Source of the DNA: Pseudomonadota bacterium
GTDB taxonomy: Bacteria; Desulfobacterota; Desulfobacteria; Desulfobacterales; Desulfobacteraceae
Length of the DNA stretch: 12,755 nucleotides
Reading direction: 5' to 3'
Assembly (NCBI GenBank): GCA_018816605.1
Contig: JAHIVS010000106.1
Coordinates: 1 to 12,755, forward strand
The position numbers were made by a program, and so were the translations under genes. Positions 1 through 7,905 of the stretch are shown here, in pieces (position 1 is the stretch's first letter; every line of letters begins with the position of its first letter). The notes under the pieces are model-generated. The model saw only the letters and a list, made by a program, of their open reading frames with translations, did not search any database and was not told the DNA's origin.

Positions 1-483
1 CTTGCCATGCTGATTATTCCCATTTGCGGAAAATTCGGCGCCAGCCTTGCCACCCTGCCCAAACCGGTGGTGGGTGCCATGTTTGTGGGGCTCTTTGGGA
101 TGATTGCTTCGGTGGGTCTTTCCAATCTTCAAATTGTAAATCTGAATAATTCAAGGAATTTGTTTATCATTGGTCTTGCCTTCTTTTGCGGGTTAAGTGT
201 TCCCTATCACTTTAACCCCATGTTGTCTGCCAGTGCGGTTCCCCTTGTCTGGGGAACGGCCGGTACCTTTGTGAACACCCTGGGCAATATTTTCCAGGCC
301 ATCTTGACCACAGGAATGGCGGTGACCGCCATCATTGCCATCATCCTGGATAATTTTCTGCCCGGGGCCACCCGTGCCGAAAGAGGTCTTGAAGCCTGGG
401 AAAAAGATGCTACAGAAGAGGCATGGATTAAAGCGGAAAAAGAATGGGCCGCCATGAAAGAGGGCGAAACCAGATCTGTATAA
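1..483 (+). CDS. NCS2-family (xanthine/uracil) permease, C-terminal part
   Basis: This is the 3' end of a membrane transporter gene. The reading frame is open from the first base, so the start lies outside the window. About 160 residues are visible. They contain hydrophobic segments typical of the last transmembrane helices of the nucleobase-cation symporter 2 family: a block beginning LPKPVVGAMFVGLFGMIASVG, then NSRNLFIIGLAFFCGLSVP, then a final helix near TGMAVTAIIAIILDNFLPG. The protein ends in a charged cytoplasmic tail rich in Glu, Lys and Trp. Family members carry uracil, xanthine, uric acid or related bases across the inner membrane with protons or sodium. The substrate-defining motif lies upstream and is not visible, so I do not name the substrate. 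A hairpin terminator follows about 40 bp after the stop, so this gene ends its transcript here. Confidence 0.85.
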   Translation, partial: LAMLIIPICGKFGASLATLPKPVVGAMFVGLFGMIASVGLSNLQIVNLNNSRNLFIIGLAFFCGLSVPYHFNPMLSASAVPLVWGTAGTFVNTLGNIFQAILTTGMAVTAIIAIILDNFLPGATRAERGLEAWEKDATEEAWIKAEKEWAAMKEGETRSV

Positions 484-522
484 CCTGATCCCTAAAAAGC
501 GGTTCAATTGGGGGTAAATCAT

Positions 523-577
523 ATGAAAGTTATGGTGTTGACCCGTTAAGCTGCTCGATCCCATAACTTTCATTTTT
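523..577 (+). terminator. Rho-independent terminator after the permease
   Basis: A perfect 13-bp inverted repeat, ATGAAAGTTATGG (523-535) and CCATAACTTTCAT (561-573), encloses a 25-nt loop. The second arm runs directly into a T5 tract (573-577). It sits 40 bp past the permease stop codon and fits an intrinsic terminator. The loop is long for this class. Confidence 0.75.
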
Positions 578-595
578 GCCCGGCCGTTTTTTAAG

Positions 596-626
596 TTGTA
601 AGCTTTTTCGTCAATGCGGATATGAT
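596..626 (+). promoter_or_regulatory. Possible sigma-70 promoter for the small membrane protein
   Basis: TTGTAA (596-601) and TATGAT (621-626) resemble -35 and -10 elements. The 19-bp spacer is longer than the ideal 17. The pair lies just past the upstream terminator and about 27 bp before the start codon at 653, where a promoter is expected. Confidence 0.35.
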
Positions 627-652
627 AAGAACTTCAAGGATATTAACGTTTA

Positions 653-1123
653 ATGGAATTTATTTACCAATATCATGTGGTCATCATCGGCATCTTTTTT
701 TTGTCTGTGATCGCTGTTATGACGGGGTTCACCTACCGGGACAAGCGATGGGTCTCAAAAAACTACAACAGAGAAGAGATCATCGCCCTGGGGTTCGGCA
801 TCGTGTGTTATGGCCTTGATTCTGAACAGGGTGCACCCAAAAAGCATAAAGGGTTTTTGCTGATACACAAGAATGGGGTGCTGTTTAAAAGTCGTTTTTC
901 CGATATCGTGTATGATATCCCGGGCAACGCCATACAAAAAGCCTATCATGGGGATTCACACAAGGGCGCCAGGCTTTATCAAGCGGCGGTGAAGATTGAT
1001 TTTTTAACCGCTGCTGAAAGCGATGATTCTGAAAAGGTAGAGACCATCGCCTTTAAAATGGCCTATCCCCCCCAGTGGATTAAAATTATTGGGAAAACAT
1101 TTATGGCAGAACCTTCTTCCTAG
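653..1123 (+). CDS. Hypothetical membrane-anchored protein, 156 aa
   Basis: I do not recognise this family. The N-terminus has one clear hydrophobic segment (about residues 8-26, in MEFIYQYHVVIIGIFFLSV and following) and then a basic stretch (RDKRW), so an N-terminal membrane anchor with a cytoplasmic C-terminal part is likely. The soluble part (about 40-156) alternates hydrophobic and polar residues, as in a small beta-rich domain (GFLLIHKNGVLFKSRFSDIVYDIP), which might resemble a PH- or GRAM-like fold; that is a guess. An AAGGA sequence at 636-640 lies 12 nt before the ATG, rather far for a ribosome binding site. The gene is convergent with the PKS gene. The same frame stays open for 60 codons beyond the TAG stop (see findings), so the annotated end deserves a check. 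Confidence 0.7.
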   Translation: MEFIYQYHVVIIGIFFLSVIAVMTGFTYRDKRWVSKNYNREEIIALGFGIVCYGLDSEQGAPKKHKGFLLIHKNGVLFKSRFSDIVYDIPGNAIQKAYHGDSHKGARLYQAAVKIDFLTAAESDDSEKVETIAFKMAYPPQWIKIIGKTFMAEPSS

Positions 1124-1219
1124 GACAGCGCATCCAATAGTGATTTTGGCATTTTTTCTCTTTTCGGCCATCCCCGTTTTTTTAAAAAATCGAAAGTTTC
1201 ATGCATGCCTTTGGATCCG

Positions 1220-1244
1220 AAAAAAAATCCAGAAGAACATCTTC
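1220..1244 (-). terminator. Weak candidate terminator downstream of the PKS
   Basis: Read on the minus strand, a 5-bp stem with a 3-nt loop (GAAGA-TGT-TCTTC, plus-strand 1232-1244) is followed after TGGA by a T8 run (plus-strand A8, 1220-1227). It lies about 60 bp past the PKS stop. The stem is short, so this is only a candidate for ending the leftward transcript. Confidence 0.3.
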
Positions 1245-1302
1245 AGACATTGGACAATATGATAGAAAAGACTCTTGACGCAGAACCGGATCTATCCTTT
1301 TG

Positions 1303-4300
1303 TTAATTGTTTAATAGGCTTTGCTGCATTCTGGTATCCGGTATTGTCCACGGAACTGCCACTGCGATGCAGAGCGCATCCTCTGTTTGGGTTGATGAAA
1401 TCAATGATGAATAAATCCTGAATTCTCCGGACCTGAACACAGCCCACTGGGGGGAGGAATCCGGATCCACAACCAGCGGAACCTTACCGGATTGTCCGAT
1501 CTTCTTCATTGACTCAGACACTGTCCAGACCCGGGTTGCAGAGATGTCCATCCGGTCACCGGTGATGGATGCGGCAACCTCGGCCAGCTTGAATCCTTCA
1601 CCATTTAGAAGTGATTGCCACGTATTTGTATTCATCTGCATGACAGATTGTAGGTCACACCCAACAGGGATAGCGCTATCAACCGTTAGCTTCCACCCGC
1701 CACTAAAGGACCTTGATTGAAAGTGCAAATTGTTCAGCGGGTCGGGTTTGCCATCGGGCCGATACCTTTGATCAATTTTGGGTCTTGTATTCTCCCGGCC
1801 TGTTGCTGGCTGAATGACAACCTTTAATCCGGCCCCGGGTGTGATTTCAGCCATCCGGCGTTCAAAAAATGAGGCTACCAGAGGCGGAGAAGTGAGGCTC
1901 AGGCAAGGCGGTTCCCCCACAACCCGCACGGTGATTTTTTCCCAGAATTCCACCGGACGATTATCTCTGTCCAAAATAGTCAAATCGAAAACGAGTTCAT
2001 CTTTGCGGCGTTCAATTTCCTGTGCATATAATTTGTAAGACATCTGAGGGTTGAGGACACCGGTTCTAACAGACCCGATATCAATGGGAATAACGATTTT
2101 ATGGGGAATACACGCCTGGAGGGCGTGAAGCGAGGCATCCCGGGCTCCCGGATCGCCGAGCAGGCTGTTCGAAGGAAGCGGATTGGCAAACCACTCAACC
2201 GTATTATCAGAAGAAAGCTGTCCCCTACAGCGACTGGCCTCGATGAGATGATAGCCCTTGATTCTTTGGAATCGTCCCTTTTGAAAAAGAATGTTTTGGT
2301 AGAGTGCATGATCGGGATCAAAGGGGTGGATGAGTTCAGAGGGCAGTTCAAAACCTCGGGTAGCCAAATCTCCCATGGCCGTGGGCTTTTGAAAACTACA
2401 GCTTGCCTCAACATGGTTTACCTGGAAGATGGTTTCCGAACTGCGAATCACAAGAGAGATAACACCGTCTGTCCGAACAAGGGCGGCAATGCGGAGCCTG
2501 AAATCTTCGGAGTCCTCTTTTGCAGGCACAACGATGGCTTTGTGCAGCACGATATTTTTAAAAACAAGATTTAATTTTTTTGTATCGTTTCCCATGAGTG
2601 TGACAGCGGCCTGAGCCATTGCTTCAAGTGCCATGACCACAGGGAATAAACGGTCGCCATTTAACATATGGTCGTCAAGGTAAGGGTCTGATTCCGGAGA
2701 TAAAGAACATTCTGCAATCAATTCCGTCCCCGGATAGTAAACGGGAATCCGTTGGATGAAGCGGAATTTGTTTTGGGGCGGCACATCCAGGTTAATGGTT
2801 GACGGGTTGCCGAACCTTCCCGAAATGATCAAACTGACCGGCAGATCAGGCGTGTCCACCAATCGCAGGAACTGCTGGACACCCTCATCAATGGAAATGG
2901 GTGAGATGCCCTGGTTTTCAAGGGCGTCGAGACGGCCGAGCCTTTGTCCCATGCCCGTTCCGGACCAGATCGACCATTCCATAGCATAACACCGGCATTT
3001 GGGATGATGCAGCTGAAAGGTCTCAATCTCATTGCTCAGCCATTCATTTGCCAGGGCATAGTCGGCCTCCCCATGGAGCCCGATACGGGCGATGATCGAA
3101 CCAAAGCCGATTAGTAATTTCAATCGGTTCGGATCAATGGCTGCGATCAGATTTCTTAAACCGGTCACTTTTGGCCGGACCGTCTTCTGGATGTCATCCA
3201 CCGTCAGGTTTCCAATCATTTGCGGATGGTTCATTCCGGCGCCGTGAACAATGCCGGTCACAGGAGCGCCGATTTTAGCCGCACCGGCAACAACTGCATC
3301 TGTTACCATGGTTCTGTTTGTCACGTCCGCCTGTTGATAACTCAAACGGATGCCTGCTTTTTTCATTCGTTTCAGGTTCTCTGCCAGTTCAAGATTATCC
3401 TCCGGCCCGGACCGGCCTAGTATCAATAGCGCACACCCGGTTTGTCGGGCCAATTGATAACCGCATTCTGCACTGATGCCTTTTCCGCCGCCGGTTACCA
3501 GAATCACATCGTTTTTGTGGACGGTCCTCTGGGTTGCGGATGGCGCTGTTACCCGTCTGAGCCTGGATTCCAGGCGAAGACCTTCGGTCGTGACAAATAT
3601 TTCTACAAATCCTGATGAGACGTCATCTATTTCCCGCAGGATAAACGTTGTCTGATCCGCATCTCCTTTGCCGACCAGGTTGATCACCCGGGTTCTAATC
3701 TTTTGATTTTCAAGAAAAAACGTTCTGGCAAAACCACCGGCACCCCTGCCGTTCTGTACGATGACAAACTGTACCGCGTTGTCCGATTGCCCGGCCCTTT
3801 CGATGCATCGTTGGGCCGCCTGCAACAACGGGGAGATGATTGTTGTATCCGGTATCTTATCGACCCAAATGATTACCCCATTTCCATGTGAACCGCTGTT
3901 GAGCAATGTTAGCATTTTTTTTTCACGAAAGGTGAGGCACCCGTATCCCTCCCATGTGCCAGGAAAGGGGGCTTGCCGCAGATTCAACTGCGGCGCAGGC
4001 ACAAGAACCGTCCCAAAGTATCTTACCCAGGCACCGATACCTGACGGTATGATCGATTGGTCATCCAGCCGCCCTGCACCGGATTCTATCAGCTGCTCCA
4101 GGGCTGTGACAATCTCAACAATGCTGGCGTTGGCAAATTCAGTGGGATTGATCGGTGGTAAAAATCCGCTGGCAGCATAAAACCGGCCGACGATGGAAGA
4201 GACGGTAATCGAATTGAGATGTATATCAGACAACATTCTGCTGTTTTCCTGAAGAGACCAGGCAGGCAACCCTGTTTGATTGGCGATGATTCGGCGAAGC

Positions 4301-7170
4301 CGGTCAATGGCACTGTTATCGTTTTCCGTTCTTTCAATGTCGGGAACGGTCTTTCTTTCCGTAGCCACGTCATTTTCAAGATTCGTCTCCGATAACTTTG
4401 AAACGGATTCGCAGGGATTTTGCAGGAATCTGGGGTTCCAGACCCAGTCAAACCGGCGGGCGAACCGGTCGTGGTACAATTGCCCTATCTGTGGCGCCCT
4501 GCCGAGCACATAGGCGCAGGCCATCGCATTCAGGCATGGCATAAGGGAGGTTCCACCGACATCAATGGAAATGGCAGGGGTCTTGCTGTAAGTTCTGATC
4601 AAGTTTGTCATAAGGGCGCCGGGGCCGACCTCAATAAAGAGGTCGACCTCCCGGGAGGCAAGGGTTACTGCCGGCATAAACCGGACTGGGGACAGGATTT
4701 GATGGCACAGGTATTCGGAGATTATAGTGTCGGTGGCCATTTCTCGGCCGGTCACGGTTGAAATGACCTTTCGGTTCACCGCAGACAGTTTCGCCGCATT
4801 TACCGTTTTGGCGAATGCCCTGGCAGCCCCCCCCATAAAAGGGGTATGAAAGGCGTGTTTTACGGGCAGAAGTTGGGATGAAATACCTTCTTTCCTCAGT
4901 TTTTTCGAAAAGCCCTCAACCGCTTCTCGATGACCGGACACCACTGTTTGTTCAGGCGCGTTGATATTTGCCACAAAAAGGTTTTCCCACCCCCCGACAG
5001 CCAGGCGTGTCCGTTCATAATCCGCCGCAACTGCCGCCATTGCGCCGCTGCTGTTTTGTTCCCGGGCCATTGACAGGCCTCGTTCCCTGGCTAACCTGAA
5101 CAATTCCTTCTGGCTGAAGCACCCTGCCCAGTGGAGGGCGGTCAGTTCACCCAGGCTGTGTCCTATGGCCAGATCCCCTTGAATGCCGACCCGGTTCAGA
5201 ATACCAAGACCGGCAAGTGATGCGGCCACAATTGTCGGTTGGGCAAGATCGGTATCTTCTTGAGTCGTCAATGACGAAAGGCCAGCCTGTTGAAAGGTGT
5301 GGGCCACCTCCTGGAATCTGCGGGCATACAGGCCGCCCTCCGCTCGCAACGGGGCACCCTGTCCGGGAAAAATCAGACCGATCCTTCCATGGGCGCTTCC
5401 TGCGGATAGATAAACCCCATCGGATATCTCCAGCTGCGCCCCTTTATCCTCACAGCTTTCCAGCATTTTTTTTAACAATTGGAGCCTGTGGCTCAACTGT
5501 GAAGGTGTTGCCGCCAGAACGGCCGCTTTCCAGCTATAATATGTATTGTGTGAGGTGCGCCGGGCAAGTTCCACTGCAAGATCCGTCAGTTCGGCCAATG
5601 AGCACTCATGGGCAAATCCTGCCACATGGCCGATGTACCATTGCAGATCTTCACGTTTCCACCCGGCAAACAGAAAAAGCTCTGCGTCCTGAAATGTGTG
5701 CATACGCTCTCGGTCTTTATCACGATCACCATTGACGGGTAAATGCATTGATTCGGGTCCCTCCTCAATTGTGAGATGGGTGTTGATGCCCCCGAACCCC
5801 ATGGCACTAATACCTGCCCGCCGTTTTTGTCCATTTGACTCCCAGGGATGCCACTGACAGGAGACGTTCAGATTATCGGTATTGTCTGCCAAAAGGGTAT
5901 GCGGTCGCCTACAGGCGGTTGTGGGCGGAAGGATTTTTTCACTGACACATTTTGTTGCCCGCAACAATCCAGCCAGTCCGGATGCGGCTTTTGTATGGCC
6001 GATGTTGGCCTTAATGGAACTGATCACCGCAGGCTGAATTAAATGGCTTTCATTTTTCCGGGCCGCAATCAATGCCTCAAGCTCAGCGGTATCCCCAACC
6101 TTGGTGCCGGTACCGTGTCCTTCAAAAAATCCAACAGAACCAATGTTGTAACCCGCCCGTTTGTAACAGCGCTGCAAAGCCAGCTTCTGGCCTTCCGGTT
6201 CGGGTCTTGTCAATCCTCCCCGGCCATCCGAGGAAATCCCCCAGCCTTGAATGACGGCGTGAATCTGCTCACACTGCTGGATGGCCTCTTCGTAGCGCAT
6301 CAATGCCACAAAACCGCATCCCTCGCCAGGCCAAAACCCATTGGAATGTTCGTCGTAAACCAGCATCTCCTTACCGGCCAGCGCCTGGGTACGTGAGAAG
6401 CCCACCAGTTCTAACGGATCAAGGCTCAAATCAACTCCCCCGGCAAAAACCAGGTCCGCATCCCCTGCCGCAAGGGCCGAACAGGCATCGATCACGGCTA
6501 ACAGGGATGAGGCACAGGCGCCATCCACTGTGAAGCCGCCCCCCTTGAAATCAAAGTAGTTGCAGATACGTCCGGCAATGGTGTTGGCAAGCCCCCCGGC
6601 CAGAAAATCTTCGTTGGGAACCGGGAAGGGGTTTTTAAAATCGGTCTCCAGGTTTCGCAAAAAATCAACCATTCCAGCGTCGTCCAGATCGGGATATTGA
6701 AGTTGCAGGTGCCGGGCCACAACCTTCCTGACATAGGGCCAGCGGAGCCGTAATATTCCTGCCCTTGAAAACTCGCCGGACAAGGTGTTGCCCACAACCA
6801 CACGGACCGTTTCATTGTTGGGAGCCTGGTGTTTGCGAAAGCGGATGTCCTTAATGGTCTCTTTTACCACTGTCAGTGCCAGCCAGTGGGTTAAGTCGGT
6901 GACATCATAGCAGTTTTTCGAAACAAGGAACGATTCACGGTCGAATTGAAATTTTTTAAGCACGGCACCCTGTTGCGCATAGGCGAGATCTTTGGCGCTG
7001 CCGGTGTCATCAAAGTAGGCAGACCCCAGCCGAATTTCCGGAATTTTTCTAAACGACCTGCGAAGGGCAAGTGAATTTTCAAATAACTGCTCCACATTAT
7101 CCGCATCCGGGTAACGGCATGCCATGCCGACAATGGCAATGGGACACTTATTGGTGGGTTGATTTGTCAT
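1303..7170 (-). CDS. Iterative type I polyketide synthase, enediyne PKS (PksE) family, KS-AT-ACP-KR-DH-PPTase-like
   Basis: A 1955-aa single-chain synthase. The KS (about 9-470) has nucleophile Cys219 in DGACASS and His352 and His392 in EGHGTGT and NIGHTKA. The AT (598-890) has Ser672 in GHSLGE and His775 in HAFHTPF. The ACP (955-1030) has the phosphopantetheine serine Ser987 in DIHLNSITV. The KR (1220-1455) has TGGGKG and Ser1358/Tyr1371. The DH is a double hot-dog (1485-1750) with His1501 and LGDPGARDAS. A PPTase-like end (about 1800-1945) follows. Domain order, length and KS blocks such as VVVGNTLSGEFSRA and SNGFWPGEGCG identify the enediyne PKS family, which builds linear polyenes iteratively from malonyl units. 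All KS, AT, ACP, KR and DH catalytic residues I checked are present. The PPTase-like end lacks expected residues. The start has AAAGGA 13 nt upstream, long spacing, but the protein begins as family members do. No thioesterase or other cassette gene is adjacent. Confidence 0.93.
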   Translation of the reverse strand: MTNQPTNKCPIAIVGMACRYPDADNVEQLFENSLALRRSFRKIPEIRLGSAYFDDTGSAKDLAYAQQGAVLKKFQFDRESFLVSKNCYDVTDLTHWLALTVVKETIKDIRFRKHQAPNNETVRVVVGNTLSGEFSRAGILRLRWPYVRKVVARHLQLQYPDLDDAGMVDFLRNLETDFKNPFPVPNEDFLAGGLANTIAGRICNYFDFKGGGFTVDGACASSLLAVIDACSALAAGDADLVFAGGVDLSLDPLELVGFSRTQALAGKEMLVYDEHSNGFWPGEGCGFVALMRYEEAIQQCEQIHAVIQGWGISSDGRGGLTRPEPEGQKLALQRCYKRAGYNIGSVGFFEGHGTGTKVGDTAELEALIAARKNESHLIQPAVISSIKANIGHTKAASGLAGLLRATKCVSEKILPPTTACRRPHTLLADNTDNLNVSCQWHPWESNGQKRRAGISAMGFGGINTHLTIEEGPESMHLPVNGDRDKDRERMHTFQDAELFLFAGWKREDLQWYIGHVAGFAHECSLAELTDLAVELARRTSHNTYYSWKAAVLAATPSQLSHRLQLLKKMLESCEDKGAQLEISDGVYLSAGSAHGRIGLIFPGQGAPLRAEGGLYARRFQEVAHTFQQAGLSSLTTQEDTDLAQPTIVAASLAGLGILNRVGIQGDLAIGHSLGELTALHWAGCFSQKELFRLARERGLSMAREQNSSGAMAAVAADYERTRLAVGGWENLFVANINAPEQTVVSGHREAVEGFSKKLRKEGISSQLLPVKHAFHTPFMGGAARAFAKTVNAAKLSAVNRKVISTVTGREMATDTIISEYLCHQILSPVRFMPAVTLASREVDLFIEVGPGALMTNLIRTYSKTPAISIDVGGTSLMPCLNAMACAYVLGRAPQIGQLYHDRFARRFDWVWNPRFLQNPCESVSKLSETNLENDVATERKTVPDIERTENDNSAIDRLRRIIANQTGLPAWSLQENSRMLSDIHLNSITVSSIVGRFYAASGFLPPINPTEFANASIVEIVTALEQLIESGAGRLDDQSIIPSGIGAWVRYFGTVLVPAPQLNLRQAPFPGTWEGYGCLTFREKKMLTLLNSGSHGNGVIIWVDKIPDTTIISPLLQAAQRCIERAGQSDNAVQFVIVQNGRGAGGFARTFFLENQKIRTRVINLVGKGDADQTTFILREIDDVSSGFVEIFVTTEGLRLESRLRRVTAPSATQRTVHKNDVILVTGGGKGISAECGYQLARQTGCALLILGRSGPEDNLELAENLKRMKKAGIRLSYQQADVTNRTMVTDAVVAGAAKIGAPVTGIVHGAGMNHPQMIGNLTVDDIQKTVRPKVTGLRNLIAAIDPNRLKLLIGFGSIIARIGLHGEADYALANEWLSNEIETFQLHHPKCRCYAMEWSIWSGTGMGQRLGRLDALENQGISPISIDEGVQQFLRLVDTPDLPVSLIISGRFGNPSTINLDVPPQNKFRFIQRIPVYYPGTELIAECSLSPESDPYLDDHMLNGDRLFPVVMALEAMAQAAVTLMGNDTKKLNLVFKNIVLHKAIVVPAKEDSEDFRLRIAALVRTDGVISLVIRSSETIFQVNHVEASCSFQKPTAMGDLATRGFELPSELIHPFDPDHALYQNILFQKGRFQRIKGYHLIEASRCRGQLSSDNTVEWFANPLPSNSLLGDPGARDASLHALQACIPHKIVIPIDIGSVRTGVLNPQMSYKLYAQEIERRKDELVFDLTILDRDNRPVEFWEKITVRVVGEPPCLSLTSPPLVASFFERRMAEITPGAGLKVVIQPATGRENTRPKIDQRYRPDGKPDPLNNLHFQSRSFSGGWKLTVDSAIPVGCDLQSVMQMNTNTWQSLLNGEGFKLAEVAASITGDRMDISATRVWTVSESMKKIGQSGKVPLVVDPDSSPQWAVFRSGEFRIYSSLISSTQTEDALCIAVAVPWTIPDTRMQQSLLNN
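1336..1773 (-). other. PPTase-like C-terminal domain of the PKS, probably degenerate
   Basis: PKS residues about 1800-1945. The anchor RYRPDGKP and the block PVGCDL mark it as the integrated 4'-phosphopantetheinyl transferase domain of enediyne PKSs. Asp1839 of the GxD motif and the later Glu1886/Lys1890 (VWTVSESMKK) are present. The second acidic residue of the GxDxE motif is Gln1841 (codon CAA), and the His of the usual SASHA-like block is replaced by Phe1822 (SRSFSGGW). Both changes were checked against the codons. Confidence 0.65.
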
Positions 7171-7274
7171 AAACAGTATCGTGTCCTTTCAGTTGGTAGA
7201 AAAACAGGGAGGGGAAATGCCCGAAAAAAAAACCAAGATACCTTATCGCACGGGACTCCAAATGGAATAAATAT

Positions 7275-7310
7275 GCGGGAGTCAAAATGGGGTTCAATTT
7301 TGACTCCCGC
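7275..7310 (-). terminator. Intercistronic 14-bp hairpin between aerolysin-like gene and PKS
   Basis: A perfect 14-bp inverted repeat, GCGGGAGTCAAAAT (7275-7288) and ATTTTGACTCCCGC (7297-7310), encloses an 8-nt loop. It begins 15 nt after the stop of the aerolysin-like gene on the minus strand. The transcript continues into ATATTTATT, a poor U-tract, so it could be a partial terminator, a processing site or a 3'-end stabiliser. A T9 run on the minus strand (A9 at 7224-7232) lies about 40 nt further on. A second GGAGTC copy (minus strand, 7259-7254) could pair weakly with the GACTCC of the descending arm. Confidence 0.6.
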
Positions 7311-7324
7311 CGGAGAGACGGGTA

Positions 7325-7876
7325 TCAACTGGATATGATTGTTACAGGATTGGACGGGGCCATACCTATCGGCGTTCCACTGGTCAAAAGAACCTGTGTC
7401 AGGGCCTTGGATGAATTTCCAATCCATGAATAGTCATTGTTGCCAGCATCAAATTTGAGAAGTTGAGAGACAAGCGTCCCCTGATAAACAAAGGCTTTTT
7501 TCCCAGGAGGGCATGAGAAAGACATGGTCTTGGTGGTTGTTTGGCTCCACTCTTCGGTAAAGGAGAGCGCAAAGGTGGTCGACACTTTGGCGCTTACCAC
7601 TTCAATGTTGATGCCCACTTCTTCAGAGATGCTGACGCTTTGAGTGGAGCTGAAAGAAAAACCGAAGCTCACCGCTGTCTCATAGTTACTGGTGACCTCT
7701 GAGTTGGTGTTATCCATTGATGCGATGATCTGCAGATTCGGACTGAACAGAATAATGGATATGGAGTCTTCCTCTGTGGTTGTTCCCGGCACACCCGCTT
7801 GAAACGTGTTGATGTCCGCGGCCGGCCGATTATCAAATATTATTAGTGAATGCTTGCTCGGTGGAGGAAAAGGCAT
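7325..7876 (-). CDS. Aerolysin/ETX-MTX2-like beta-rich protein, putative pore-forming toxin, 183 aa
   Basis: The middle of this protein (about 60-135) alternates Ser/Thr with hydrophobic residues over long strands: YETAVSFGFSFSSTQSVSIS, then VGINIEVVSAKVSTTFALSF, then SQTTTKTMSFSCPPGKKAFVY. This is the pattern of the pore-forming module of aerolysin-type beta-barrel toxins (ETX/MTX2, hydralysin, parasporin relatives), including the PPGKK turn before the last strand. The N-terminal 60 and C-terminal 45 residues are too short for a large receptor-binding domain. I see no signal peptide and only one cysteine (122). The start is supported by AAGGAG 7 nt upstream. The gene begins 29 bp after the 293-aa gene, which implies co-transcription, and its N-terminus MPFPPP resembles that gene's MPFPAP. 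The assignment rests on pattern, not alignment. Another beta-sandwich protein without pore activity remains possible. Confidence 0.55.
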   Translation of the reverse strand: MPFPPPSKHSLIIFDNRPAADINTFQAGVPGTTTEEDSISIILFSPNLQIIASMDNTNSEVTSNYETAVSFGFSFSSTQSVSISEEVGINIEVVSAKVSTTFALSFTEEWSQTTTKTMSFSCPPGKKAFVYQGTLVSQLLKFDAGNNDYSWIGNSSKALTQVLLTSGTPIGMAPSNPVTIISS

Positions 7877-7905
7877 GGTTCTATCTCCTTTATAAAATTA
7901 GGCAG

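Noticed and set aside
5217..5735. 172-aa open frame on the plus strand inside the PKS
   Set aside because: It lies wholly antisense to the conserved AT and KS-AT linker region of the PKS, has no ribosome binding site and has a composition typical of an antisense shadow.
1303..7170. PUFA synthase (PfaA-like) or heterocyst glycolipid synthase as the identity of the PKS
   Set aside because: PfaA proteins carry several tandem ACPs, whereas here a single ACP lies between AT and KR and a PPTase-like domain ends the protein. The KS and DH blocks match the enediyne family instead.
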